Positions 14,194 to 22,209 are shown, counted from the stretch's first letter. The stretch: 22,374 bases of DNA from an uncultured Oscillospiraceae bacterium (GCA_947522735.1 CANNTZ010000040.1:1-22374); one strand, 5' to 3'. Program-made: numbers and translations. Notes: generated by a model not told the origin, from the sequence alone.

Positions 14194-14675
14194 GCGCGCG
14201 CGGCAAAGTCCGCCGCCTCGCAGCGGTAAAACCGGAATATCCCATCCTGCCGGACAGGGCGAAACCCCACCTTTTCAAGCACATGCTGGCTCCTGCGGTT
14301 CTTGAGCACGGCGTCCGCATTCACAGCCGCCATCCCGAGCTCGTAGAAGGCGTATTTCAGCGCAAGGCGCTCTGCCTGCGTCCCGATGCCGCGTCCCTTG
14401 CAGCGGTCGTTTTGCAGGTGGATGCTCAGCATGCACTCTCCCTTTTCCCGGTCGACGTCCTTGAGCAGAAGCTCCCCAACCGGGCGGCCGTCAAGGAGAA
14501 CGGCGAGGAATATGCGCCGCTCTTTGAGCTGCTTTTCGTAGTAGGCGTCGGCGCGCTCGTCGCTGTACACATATTTCTCAAAGCGCGCCATATCCATGCA
14601 GATATCCGGATCCGCCTCGAAATCGCGGTAATATTGGCGGCAAAGCTCCCTTGTCATTGGCGCAAGACTTATCAA
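14190..14675 (-). CDS. GNAT-family N-acetyltransferase
   Basis: A 161-residue acetyl-CoA-dependent acetyltransferase. The acetyl-CoA loop is seen in NDRCKGRGIGTQAERLAL (motif A, R/Q-x-x-G-x-G). It is preceded by the beta strand ECMLSIHL and followed by motif B (NRRSQHVLEKVGF, the usual N-x-x-S-x-x-x-x-E-K-x-G-F). The start is a TTG at 14675, supported by GGGGGGAG seven bases upstream and by the product start ISLAPMTRE, which matches the normal N-terminal strand of the family; an ATG at 14657 is the alternative. Its own promoter lies 30 bases upstream. Substrate unknown (amine, aminosugar or protein N-terminus). Confidence 0.88.
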   Translation of the reverse strand: MISLAPMTRELCRQYYRDFEADPDICMDMARFEKYVYSDERADAYYEKQLKERRIFLAVLLDGRPVGELLLKDVDREKGECMLSIHLQNDRCKGRGIGTQAERLALKYAFYELGMAAVNADAVLKNRRSQHVLEKVGFRPVRQDGIFRFYRCEAADFAARA

Positions 14676-14704
14676 GCCGCGCTCCCCCCTTTGTTGTCAT
14701 AATT

Positions 14705-14734
14705 ATTATACCGTGCCGCGCAGCGTCCCGTCAA
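14705..14734 (-). promoter_or_regulatory. promoter of the acetyltransferase gene
   Basis: On the minus strand TTGACG (14734-14729) and TATAAT (14710-14705) are spaced 18 bases, just upstream of the acetyltransferase ribosome binding site. Confidence 0.65.
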
Positions 14735-14753
14735 GCGTCCTGCTTTTTGCGAA

Positions 14754-14818
14754 AAATAAATTTACAGGCGGCAAAGGGATGTTGCCGCAGCTTGCAGATG
14801 TGTAAATAAATTTATTTA
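14754..14818. promoter_or_regulatory. AT-rich palindrome and half-repeat upstream of the lipoprotein operon promoter
   Basis: TAAATAAATTTATTTA (14803-14818) is a perfect 16-bp palindrome. Its core AAATAAATTTA (14804-14814) is also present at 14754-14764, exactly 50 bp away. They lie 40-105 bases upstream of the -35 of the lipoprotein operon. They could be a regulator site or an AT-rich upstream element for RNA polymerase. A short hairpin (GCGGCAA at 14768-14774 with TTGCCGC at 14782-14788) lies between them. Confidence 0.4.
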
Positions 14819-14857
14819 AAAGATTGCACTAAAAATGAAAAAGATAGACAAATAGTA

Positions 14858-14886
14858 TTGACAAATGTAACGCGTCGCATTATAAT
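14858..14886 (+). promoter_or_regulatory. consensus sigma-A promoter of the lipoprotein operon
   Basis: Perfect TTGACA (14858-14863) and perfect TATAAT (14881-14886) with the optimal 17-base spacer. Transcription would begin near 14893, giving a leader of about 90 bases before the first gene. A promoter this strong usually needs a repressor, and a palindrome lies just downstream. Confidence 0.88.
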
Positions 14887-14901
14887 GTAAGTGTCACTCA
14901 T

Positions 14902-14918
14902 GATTACCATTGGTAATC
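14902..14918. promoter_or_regulatory. 17-bp palindromic operator downstream of the promoter
   Basis: GATTACCATTGGTAATC is a perfect inverted repeat with 8-base arms around a single central T. It covers roughly +9 to +25 of the predicted transcript, the classic place for a repressor that blocks a strong promoter. The odd centre and lack of a central CG argue against a typical LacI or CcpA site; the regulator is not encoded next to it. Confidence 0.62.
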
Positions 14919-14981
14919 TAATATTCTAACCATCGGCTACACGGCCAAAGGAAAAATTTTTCAGGGAGTATATACGGTAAT

Positions 14982-17318
14982 ATGAAAAAGGCATCTGTCA
15001 CATACGCAACCAAACACCGGATAAGACGCATATTCTGCGCGGTGCTCTGCATGGTGCTCGCGCTTGGACTTGCCGCGTGCGCGCCCGCAGGCGGCTCTCA
15101 AGGCTCCGCCCCGGACGGCTCCGGTGAACAGCAGAGCACGCCGCACTCCGAGAGCGGCGAGGAGTCAAGCGAAGCGCAGCAGGAGGAGGCCGACAGCGGC
15201 AAATACCTCTCCGCCGCTTTGGAGCCGCTGAAATGGAACATGGATATCGAGCCGGTGGGCGCGGATGCGCAGGGCAAAAGCGGCGCGGAGTTCGACGGGG
15301 TCAACGCCGTGTTCACCTATTCCGGCGAGGGCATCGAGCTTGCCTACCGCATCGACTGCTCCTCCGACGCCGTGAAGGGCGGTATGCTCGAGGTGTTTGC
15401 GAGTATCAACGGCGGCAAGGAATTTACGGCGGTCACGGGGGCCGGCGTCAGCTACACCGACGCCTCGGGCAGAGAGTATTCCCCGGAGGACTACCTGAAG
15501 CTGTCGGCCACGACGATGGAGTCCTCCTTTGACAACGGAACGCTCACCCTCACCTATACCGACAGCCTGACGGAGCCGCGCACGCGCGTCTACACCTTCT
15601 CCGTCAAGGGCAAGTCGCTCATCGTCCACGCGCAGAGCGACGCACAGAGCGGAGACGGCTATTCCGGCTTCACCTCAGGCTATTGCGCCGGACTTTCGAG
15701 CTATTTCTACAAAAAGTGCATCTACGCCGAGGACGTCTCGGTTACGGTGGCGAACAACAGCTTCTTCCTCTCGGCCTATCCCGACAAGGCGCGCTCCAAC
15801 GCCACGCTCATCGACAACTTTCCCTCCAGCGCGTCAAGCGGCACCGTCCACGGACTGACTATGAAGTACGAGCTGAACTCCGCAGGCGAGCGCAACCCGC
15901 TCGACGAGCACCTCTACATCACGGTTTCCGACCGCTTTCTCGATTGCGTCTATCTCAACAACGCCGAAAAATCGCCATATCGCGACATGCTTGACAAATA
16001 CGTCATATACGATAGCTGGGAGACCTCCACAACCTACAGCCAGCGCCGGATGTACGACCAGATACTCTGTAAAAACGGACTTCGCGACGTCATGCTGATC
16101 GACCACCGCTGGCAGCGCGACGGACTGGATATCTCCAACCCGGCGTTCTATCCCGCATCGCTGATGCACGGCAGTGAGGAGGAATTTAAGCAGTACGTCT
16201 CGGCCGTAAAGGATATGGGCTGGCTGTGCGCGCTGCACGAGGATTACTGGTTCATCTATCCATCGGTGTCAAACCAGTACTGGAACGTTGAAAACGTCGA
16301 GGATTATGTTGCGCAGCTCGCCGACGGCACGCTGCGGCTGGGCTGGCAGGATACCTCATACGCCAACCGCTCCGACATGATGGCGTATTACGCCTCCATC
16401 GAGTCGCAGCTTATCATGGATAACTATGCGCCGACCGCCGCCTTCACCGACGTAAACGGCGGCGTCGAGCCGAACATACTCAATCATGTCACATATAACG
16501 CGTCGAGCGGCGTTTCCCGCACACTTGCACAGGTCATCGACGACAACATCTCGCTTTTCCACACAATGAAGGATATCTACCGCGCGCCGCTGTCCTCGGA
16601 GGGTGCACAGGGCGAGCGAAGCAACGGCTCTCTCTACGCGGGCCATGTGGACGCGCTCGAGCGCGAGATCACCGGCTGCCATGACAACTGCGAGATCATG
16701 GTGGATTACGAGCTGCGCTATATCCGCCCGCTGATGGCGAATCAGGGCATGGGCTATCCAGAGCGCTTCCAGACCGGAATAGCGCCCGCCAACACCAACC
16801 TCTACGACTTTGACAAATACAACGCCGCGACGATAGCCTATGGCCACACCGGCTTCATCGGCGTGCAGCACAGCGCGTCGATAAACGAGCAGATCAATAC
16901 ATATTATATGTTCCGCGCACTTCAGGAGCAGTATCTCGATACCTCCGCCGAGGTGGAGGAGATCACCTATTACGACCTGAACGGCTTTGAGTACACCCTT
17001 GACGAGGCGGTCATCGCGAAATATGACTTCAACTGGTCGAGGCTCTATATCCGCTACTCCAACGGGCTGGAGATCTATCTCAACTTCTCGCCGAACCGCT
17101 GGAATGTAACTCTGAACGGACATGCCTACCAGCTTGACCAAAATGCCTGGGCTGCGGAAAACCCGGCGCTCGGCTTTGTGGAATACAGCTGCATGGTAAA
17201 CGGTGTGCGCGCCGACTACGTGGACTGTGCGCTGTATACCTATGCAAATCCGCGCTACAGCACCGTTAATTTCGGCGGAGGGCTGGTCACAAACAAGGTT
17301 GTCATAGAAAACAAATAA
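14982..17318 (+). CDS. glycosidase-like surface lipoprotein
   Basis: A 778-residue lipoprotein: positively charged start, hydrophobic core, lipobox LAAC with Cys33, then a Ser/Glu/Gln-rich linker to about residue 70. Residues 80-330 look beta-rich (sugar-binding or galactose-mutarotase-like). From about 335 a barrel-like region begins (YVIYDSWETSTTYSQRRMYD), continues through ALHEDYWFIYPSVSNQYW and AAFTDVNGGVEPN (Asp490), then APLSSEGAQGERSNGSLYAG (Glu540) and IMVDYELRYIRPLMANQGMG (Asp575, Glu577). A beta-rich tail follows from about 690. The conserved acidic residues on aromatic-rich strands fit a retaining glycoside hydrolase with a (beta/alpha)8 barrel, distantly recalling the endo-alpha-N-acetylgalactosaminidase group (GH101/GH129), but I cannot assign a family. 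GGGAG precedes the ATG. First gene of a four-lipoprotein operon. Confidence 0.75.
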   Translation: MKKASVTYATKHRIRRIFCAVLCMVLALGLAACAPAGGSQGSAPDGSGEQQSTPHSESGEESSEAQQEEADSGKYLSAALEPLKWNMDIEPVGADAQGKSGAEFDGVNAVFTYSGEGIELAYRIDCSSDAVKGGMLEVFASINGGKEFTAVTGAGVSYTDASGREYSPEDYLKLSATTMESSFDNGTLTLTYTDSLTEPRTRVYTFSVKGKSLIVHAQSDAQSGDGYSGFTSGYCAGLSSYFYKKCIYAEDVSVTVANNSFFLSAYPDKARSNATLIDNFPSSASSGTVHGLTMKYELNSAGERNPLDEHLYITVSDRFLDCVYLNNAEKSPYRDMLDKYVIYDSWETSTTYSQRRMYDQILCKNGLRDVMLIDHRWQRDGLDISNPAFYPASLMHGSEEEFKQYVSAVKDMGWLCALHEDYWFIYPSVSNQYWNVENVEDYVAQLADGTLRLGWQDTSYANRSDMMAYYASIESQLIMDNYAPTAAFTDVNGGVEPNILNHVTYNASSGVSRTLAQVIDDNISLFHTMKDIYRAPLSSEGAQGERSNGSLYAGHVDALEREITGCHDNCEIMVDYELRYIRPLMANQGMGYPERFQTGIAPANTNLYDFDKYNAATIAYGHTGFIGVQHSASINEQINTYYMFRALQEQYLDTSAEVEEITYYDLNGFEYTLDEAVIAKYDFNWSRLYIRYSNGLEIYLNFSPNRWNVTLNGHAYQLDQNAWAAENPALGFVEYSCMVNGVRADYVDCALYTYANPRYSTVNFGGGLVTNKVVIENK

Positions 17319-17334
17319 CGTGGGGGAATGAGTT

Positions 17335-18519
17335 ATGTCGAAAAAGCTTACTGCGTTTTTGGCGGCGCTGCTCTGCGTGGCGCTCCTGTTCCCTTTGTGC
17401 GCCTGCGCCGGAGATAACGCCGGGATGCCGGATAGCAGCGGGGAGGAGCAAGTCTCGCAGAGGCAGCCGGAGACGGAGAGCTCCGCGCCGGACGAGTCCG
17501 ATAAGAGCGCTGAAGCCGAGAACGGCTCCGAGCCTGAGGAGCTCGATCCCGAGGGACTGTTCCTCGCCTACGACGACGACCGTCTGAAATACACCGGGCG
17601 CTGGCAGGAGACCGAAAACGGCGGCTACCGCTCCTATTGGAACAACCCGACGCTCAGCTTCAAATTCACCGGCGACAAGCTTGCCCTCAAGCTGACCGGC
17701 GGCGGCGTTTTCAATGTTCTCATCGACAAAAGCAGCAAGAGCATCACCACACAGGCAGGCTGGCTGGAGCTGGACGTGCCGGAGGGCGGCGAGCACACCC
17801 TCACCGCAAGCGGGCGCGGGATAGAGCTTGCCGGCGTGCTGCTCGACAGCGCCGCCGAGGTGACGCGCATACCGGACAGCGAATACTACATCGAATTTAT
17901 CGGCGACTCCATCTCCGAGTCGTTGTACAGCTTTTCCTACAACACGCCCGTCCTTCTTGGACAGGATTCGGCGGTGTACGCGCTCGGCGGCATTGCGCTG
18001 CATGACAAATGGGGCTATTACGAGGCGAAAAATCTCAGCGGCTGGGATTCCACCATGCGCGTGGGCATGGAGACCGCCTTCTTCAACTGCGAGATGCCCA
18101 ACGAAAGATACGAGGACTTCACCGAGTTCCGTTTCGGCGGCAGAACGCCCGACGCGCTTGTCATTTTTATCGGCACCAACGATTATCTCGACGATCCGTG
18201 GAATTGCGAGGATTTCGTGGGCTACTACAAGGCGTTCGTCGGGCGCATACGCGATATCTATCCCGATACGGCCATCTATCTCTGCACCGCGCTTTCGGAT
18301 AACATTTCCAAGCTGCGCGTTTCCGGCATTGCGAACGCCGTGGAGAGCACAGCAGCGGAATATGACGGCGTCAAGGTCGTCGATATAGGAGGCTGGGGCG
18401 CGGAGATATCCTCCGACGGCGTTCATCCCTCCGAAAAGGGCTACGCAACACTCTCGGAAAGATTTGCGGAATATCTCGCCGCCGAGCTTGGGATAAGCTA
18501 TCCCGCTGATTCGGAATGA
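17335..18519 (+). CDS. CE2-like SGNH/GDSL esterase lipoprotein
   Basis: A 394-residue lipoprotein that probably removes acetyl groups from surface-bound glycan. Signal and lipobox end at Cys24 (FPLCAC), followed by a Glu/Ser-rich linker to about residue 72. Residues 75-180 form a beta-sandwich domain, and the SGNH hydrolase domain runs from about 185: block I IEFIGDSIS with nucleophile Ser192, a conserved glycine in ALGGIALH (block II-like), block III FIGTNDY with Asn282, and block V DGVHPSEKG with Asp361 and His364. A jelly-roll domain before the hydrolase domain is the arrangement of carbohydrate esterase family 2. All catalytic residues are intact. The gene starts 16 bases after the glycosidase-like gene, with GGGGG upstream of its ATG, so the two are co-transcribed. 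Confidence 0.87.
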   Translation: MSKKLTAFLAALLCVALLFPLCACAGDNAGMPDSSGEEQVSQRQPETESSAPDESDKSAEAENGSEPEELDPEGLFLAYDDDRLKYTGRWQETENGGYRSYWNNPTLSFKFTGDKLALKLTGGGVFNVLIDKSSKSITTQAGWLELDVPEGGEHTLTASGRGIELAGVLLDSAAEVTRIPDSEYYIEFIGDSISESLYSFSYNTPVLLGQDSAVYALGGIALHDKWGYYEAKNLSGWDSTMRVGMETAFFNCEMPNERYEDFTEFRFGGRTPDALVIFIGTNDYLDDPWNCEDFVGYYKAFVGRIRDIYPDTAIYLCTALSDNISKLRVSGIANAVESTAAEYDGVKVVDIGGWGAEISSDGVHPSEKGYATLSERFAEYLAAELGISYPADSE

Positions 18520-18622
18520 TCGACAGGCACACAACGACGGGTTATATCAAACAGGTATATTGCGGATGGTAATATGGGTTGCTTTTCCGAAATATAAAAC
18601 TACATTTTGGAGTTGATCGACA

Positions 18623-19369
18623 ATGAAAATCACAAGGGCAATCATCGCGCTGCTGCTTGCGCTGGCGATCGCATTCGCGCTTGCCGCCTGCCAGCCTGCC
18701 GGAGAGTCGTCGAGTGAGCCGGAGAGCAGCGAGGAATCCTCGTTGCCCGAAGAATCCTCCGAGCCCGAGAGCAGCGAATCCTCCGAGGAATCCTCCGAAC
18801 CGGAAGAATCCTCCGCGCCGGAGCTTGTCGAGGGAGAGGACTATATCGGCTTCATCCCCGAGCTCAACATTCCCATCGTCTACGCCGAGAAGTTCAGCCA
18901 CGAGAACGGCGAGAACAACTTCTACTACTACGGCGACAACGGCACCTATTACACCGAGCTGACCTATATTCCCGAAACCGACTGGATGGGAACGGCGGGG
19001 GATTATTGGGTGCTTATCCAGGCGAACCTCATCCATCCGGGCGAGGCAAACGTCCCGGTCATTGGCTTTGAGTGCCCGATGGACGGCGTTATCGACATCG
19101 CGATCCGCGCCTATCTTCGCAACACCACCACCGGCGACGGCTATGACGGCTTCACGCTGCAGGTGCTGCACGGAGAAGAGCTGATCGAGGAACACCTCTG
19201 TAACCAGGAAAATCCCGCGTGGGACGGCAAGGTGACGGGTATAGAGGTCAAAAAGGGCGATTTCATCTATCTGCGCGAGGACAAGGGCAGCATGAACTAC
19301 GGCGACGAGTGCGTGCTCAACACCTACACGCTCACCTATGTAAGCATTGCGGAGCCGGAGGCGAAATAA
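18623..19369 (+). CDS. lipoprotein with a single copy of the GDGYDG module
   Basis: A 248-residue lipoprotein with lipobox LAAC (Cys23) and a 40-residue linker made only of Ser, Glu and Pro with little else. One module then fills residues 75-240: aromatic patch FYYYGDNG, HPGEANVPVIGF, LRNTTTGDGYDGFTLQVLHG, KKGDFIYL, MNYGDE and LTYV at the end. The module is clearly the same as the first module of the next protein (identical 12-residue LRNTTTGDGYDG). The order of strands, G-x-[WY]-D-G-[VF], GD-x-I and YGD resembles calcium- or sugar-binding jelly-roll domains, so glycan binding is the likely role. No enzyme motif is seen. GGAG lies upstream of the ATG. The 103-base gap from the esterase gene shows no clear promoter. 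Confidence 0.78.
   Translation: MKITRAIIALLLALAIAFALAACQPAGESSSEPESSEESSLPEESSEPESSESSEESSEPEESSAPELVEGEDYIGFIPELNIPIVYAEKFSHENGENNFYYYGDNGTYYTELTYIPETDWMGTAGDYWVLIQANLIHPGEANVPVIGFECPMDGVIDIAIRAYLRNTTTGDGYDGFTLQVLHGEELIEEHLCNQENPAWDGKVTGIEVKKGDFIYLREDKGSMNYGDECVLNTYTLTYVSIAEPEAK
18707..18817 (+). repeat. Ser/Glu/Pro low-complexity linker
   Basis: Residues 29-65 of the 248-residue lipoprotein consist of Ser, Glu and Pro with one Leu and one Ala, encoded by repeats around GAATCCTCCGAG. It probably works as an extended, negatively charged spacer lifting the module through the cell wall. Repeats of this kind expand and contract easily by slippage. Confidence 0.75.
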
Positions 19370-19419
19370 CCGTCAGGCCCGGCTGAAAATCATCGAAAAA
19401 TCAAGGAGGGTAACGAATT

Positions 19420-22185
19420 ATGCAAACAACGAGAAAGCTTACGGCGCTGCTGCTCTGTCTCGTCATGGTCTGCGCTCTCTTCGCGGGCTGTGCCAATAAG
19501 CCGGAGATCATCACTACGTCGCCGCAGCCCGCGAACGCTGAAGCTACAGCCGCGCCCGCAGTGTTGGACGAGGTAACACCTCTTGGCGCGTCCGCGTCTG
19601 TCCCTGTCACCGTCGAGAGCGCGACGCCCGCAAAAGTGTACGCGCGCATGGTGCAGAAAAGCGAGCTTATCTTCATCTCCGGACAGCGCAGCCTTACGAA
19701 CGCCGCCACAACGGTCGGCGTGGAAAAGGCCGAGAAATATGTCGTTACGACTCCGCTCGGCTATGTTCCGTCCCCTGTCTACGGCACACCCGTGACGCCG
19801 AGAATAGGCGTGCCCATAGCTCTCCCCGAGAAATACGGCGCGCCGAACGGAAGCAACAGCTTCTGGTATCTTGCCTCCGACGGCTTTAGCTTTTCCAGAA
19901 TGACCTACCAGCCCGACCGCTTCTGCTACAACGACCTCGGCGGCGAATACTGGTGCGCAATCTGGAACAACGTAATGCATCCGGGCTACGCACAGTATCC
20001 GGTTGTTGCGTTTGTCGCGCCGCGCGGCGGCTCGCTGCGCATCGACGCCGACATACTGCTGCGCAACACCACCACCGGCGACGGCTACGACGGAGTGACC
20101 GTATATATTTACAAAAACGGCCGCCAGCTCGCCAAGAAGGCCATCGACCAGAAGGACTCCGCGTGGAAGCATAGCGTCAGCGTCGACGTGCGCGCGGACG
20201 ACGTCATCTATCTCGTCGTGACCCCGAACCAGATGAACTACGGCGACGAGACGCTCATCAACCGCTACGCGCTCACTTATACCTCCTTTGACGACAGCAC
20301 CGGCGGGCCCGGACTCGGCGAATTCCCGTTCACCCAGTGCTTCGGACTGCCCACCAAGCTGGAAAGGACGCTCACCACCGGCGGCGGCACCCCACGCGAC
20401 CCCAACCTGCGCGAGGAGGACCTCGGACGCCTCTGCCCGGAGCTTACAAAGGGCGTGCAGTACAAGCTCTCCGACTATGCGGAGGCTCTCAAGAACTATA
20501 ACGGCGACCGCAACATAAAGCACTATGCCTCCGACGGCAGATTTTTTGTCTTGATGAACAACGACCCGAACAATCAGGGCGGCTGCTACTACTACGTTAC
20601 GCAGAACGATACCCAGATTGTGCGCAGCTACAAGAACCTGCTGTACACCAACGCCTCCGCGGACGCGTATCCCGTCGTGACCTTCAAGTCCCCGCAGGAC
20701 GGCGTTGCGACCATTGACCTGCTCAAGCTGTACCGTCCCGTAGAGGGTAGCGACACCGGCAAGGGCGACTGGGACGGCGTTGTGACAAAACTCGTCGTGG
20801 GCGGAAAGATCTATCACTACGACCGCCTCAACCGCGATAACCCCAACGCCACTGAAAATCTCAGCGTGACGCTACAGCTCAAGAAGGGCGACGTTATTGA
20901 GCTGCACTTTGACAAGCTGACCGGCTACTACGGCGACAATGTTTGGTACAACGCCTCGATAACCTATCTGACCGATGAGGCAGCAGCGGCGGCTGTTCTG
21001 TCCGCACCGCTCACCGATGCACAGTGCAAGAATATCTACGATGCCAAGGAGATTGTCGATCCGCAGCCGTTCCCAACCGACGGAAAGCACAATCTCACCG
21101 AGCTTGCCGCGCTTGCAAAGGCCGGTAACGGAGATTACGGTGTCACCTACGGCATCTCCGCCGACGGCACGTCCTTTACTCCCGCCGAAGGCTATGCGAC
21201 GTGGGACACCTATCCGTTCTACTGGTACAACGCCGGAGACGGCGCAAATCAGGTTAACATCTATCCCACAAAGCCCTTTGGCTCCACTCAGAACGCCATC
21301 GCCTCCGCCTCATACTCCCCGGCTATCAAGCTGACCGCGTCCAAGGCGGGCAAGCTGGAGATTGATTACAAGCTGTTCCGCGCCGAGCACACCGACGACG
21401 GACAGGTCGGCTGGGACGGCGTCGCGTTCAAGATCATCCACAACGGCAAGCTCTATCTCAACGATCTGCTGAACGGCATGTTCGATACCTCTACAGGTTC
21501 CGTCGTGCTTGATGTTCAGGCGGGCGACGAGGTGCTCATCATCATGGATAAGCGCGCCTATCACTGGGGAGACACCCAGCTCGATTACGACATCTCCGCC
21601 GGATATATCGACGATTCCGCGACCGCTTCCGCAGAGGTATCCTCCACACCGTCGCTCGCAGTCGCCACCGCCACGCAGTACCACCTCTACGACCTTGCCA
21701 TTGCAACCAACGGAAACAACGGCAAATACGGACTTTGGTTCAAGACCTTCGACGGAACGGACTACGCCGACATGAGCTATGACCCGAACAATGCCGACGG
21801 CGCGTGGTATTCCGCGATCTATCCGGGAAACAACGTTTATCCGCGTCTCTCGGCGCAAGCATCCGGCAAGCTCATCGGCTTCGTTGCTCCCACAGGCGGC
21901 TGCAACGTTATCGCCTATGAGGCGCAGCGCACCGGTAGTATGTCGATCTGGTACAACTTTGGAAACTACCAGTCCGCATCCGGCGCAGCGCTGACCGCCG
22001 TTATCAAGCACGGCGATACAATCGTTTCCACCGTGAACGTCCCCGCAGCCGACACCGCGTGGGGTCATGCCGAATACCAGACGCTCAACGTGACCAAGGG
22101 CGACATGATCTATATCCTCCTGTCTCACGATACCGCCCCCGAGAGCTCGCTGAGCTTTATGGGCGCTTACGTTATCTACAACTGA
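19420..22185 (+). CDS. lipoprotein with four tandem GDGYDG-type modules
   Basis: A 921-residue lipoprotein: lipobox LFAGC (Cys24), an Ala/Thr/Pro linker, a region of about 80 residues (50-130) with no recognised fold, then four diverged modules at about 130-290, 346-517, 556-730 and 752-921. Each has an aromatic strand, a PVVAF-like strand, a G-[DW]-DG-V turn (GDGYDGVTV, GDWDGVVTK, GWDGVAFKI; lost in the fourth), an x-x-NG-K/R loop, a GD-x-[IV] turn and usually YGD or WGD before a closing strand. The first module is closest to the neighbouring 248-residue protein; the fourth is the most diverged. No catalytic motif is visible, so a multivalent surface glycan-binding protein is the best guess. 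AAGGAGGG lies nine bases before the ATG. Last gene of the operon, followed by a terminator. Confidence 0.8.
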   Translation: MQTTRKLTALLLCLVMVCALFAGCANKPEIITTSPQPANAEATAAPAVLDEVTPLGASASVPVTVESATPAKVYARMVQKSELIFISGQRSLTNAATTVGVEKAEKYVVTTPLGYVPSPVYGTPVTPRIGVPIALPEKYGAPNGSNSFWYLASDGFSFSRMTYQPDRFCYNDLGGEYWCAIWNNVMHPGYAQYPVVAFVAPRGGSLRIDADILLRNTTTGDGYDGVTVYIYKNGRQLAKKAIDQKDSAWKHSVSVDVRADDVIYLVVTPNQMNYGDETLINRYALTYTSFDDSTGGPGLGEFPFTQCFGLPTKLERTLTTGGGTPRDPNLREEDLGRLCPELTKGVQYKLSDYAEALKNYNGDRNIKHYASDGRFFVLMNNDPNNQGGCYYYVTQNDTQIVRSYKNLLYTNASADAYPVVTFKSPQDGVATIDLLKLYRPVEGSDTGKGDWDGVVTKLVVGGKIYHYDRLNRDNPNATENLSVTLQLKKGDVIELHFDKLTGYYGDNVWYNASITYLTDEAAAAAVLSAPLTDAQCKNIYDAKEIVDPQPFPTDGKHNLTELAALAKAGNGDYGVTYGISADGTSFTPAEGYATWDTYPFYWYNAGDGANQVNIYPTKPFGSTQNAIASASYSPAIKLTASKAGKLEIDYKLFRAEHTDDGQVGWDGVAFKIIHNGKLYLNDLLNGMFDTSTGSVVLDVQAGDEVLIIMDKRAYHWGDTQLDYDISAGYIDDSATASAEVSSTPSLAVATATQYHLYDLAIATNGNNGKYGLWFKTFDGTDYADMSYDPNNADGAWYSAIYPGNNVYPRLSAQASGKLIGFVAPTGGCNVIAYEAQRTGSMSIWYNFGNYQSASGAALTAVIKHGDTIVSTVNVPAADTAWGHAEYQTLNVTKGDMIYILLSHDTAPESSLSFMGAYVIYN
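19807..20289 (+). repeat. module 1 of the four-module lipoprotein
   Basis: Residues 130-290. Contains NNVMHPGYAQYPVVAF, LLRNTTTGDGYDGVTVYIY, ADDVIYLVV and QMNYGDETLINRYALTY. It keeps all positions that are conserved in the single-module neighbour, so duplication between the two genes is most recent here. Confidence 0.75.
20455..20970 (+). repeat. module 2 of the four-module lipoprotein
   Basis: Residues 346-517. Begins YKLSDYAEALKNYNGD; contains YPVVTFKSPQDGVATIDL, GDWDGVVTKLVVGGK, KKGDVIELHF and GYYGDNVWYNASITYL. Confidence 0.7.
21085..21609 (+). repeat. module 3 of the four-module lipoprotein
   Basis: Residues 556-730. Begins HNLTELAALAKAGNGDYG, parallel to the start of module 2; contains KAGKLEIDYKLFR, GWDGVAFKIIHNGK, QAGDEVLIIMD and WGDTQLDYDISAGYI. 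Confidence 0.7.
21673..22182 (+). repeat. module 4 of the four-module lipoprotein (diverged)
   Basis: Residues 752-921. Begins YHLYDLAIATNGNNGKYG, parallel to modules 2 and 3; keeps FVAPTGG, VIKHGDTIVS, TKGDMIYILL and a closing AYVIYN strand, but lacks the W/Y-DG-V turn and the YGD motif. It ends the protein. Confidence 0.55.
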
Positions 22186-22209
22186 TGTGACTGCAATCCA
22201 TGCAGATGT

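Noticed and set aside
17302..18534. A 410-codon minus-strand open frame opposite the esterase gene
   Set aside because: The plus strand encodes an intact SGNH hydrolase with all catalytic blocks; the antisense frame has no start signal or domain.
18520..18622. Possible internal promoter in the 103-base gap before the one-module lipoprotein
   Set aside because: A TATAAA is present near the end, but no -35 lies at a workable distance and there is no terminator before it, so the gene is treated as part of the operon.
19390..20817. A 475-codon minus-strand open frame opposite the four-module lipoprotein gene
   Set aside because: The plus-strand protein has a signal peptide, lipobox and repeated modules; the antisense frame is Val/Gly/Arg-rich without motifs.
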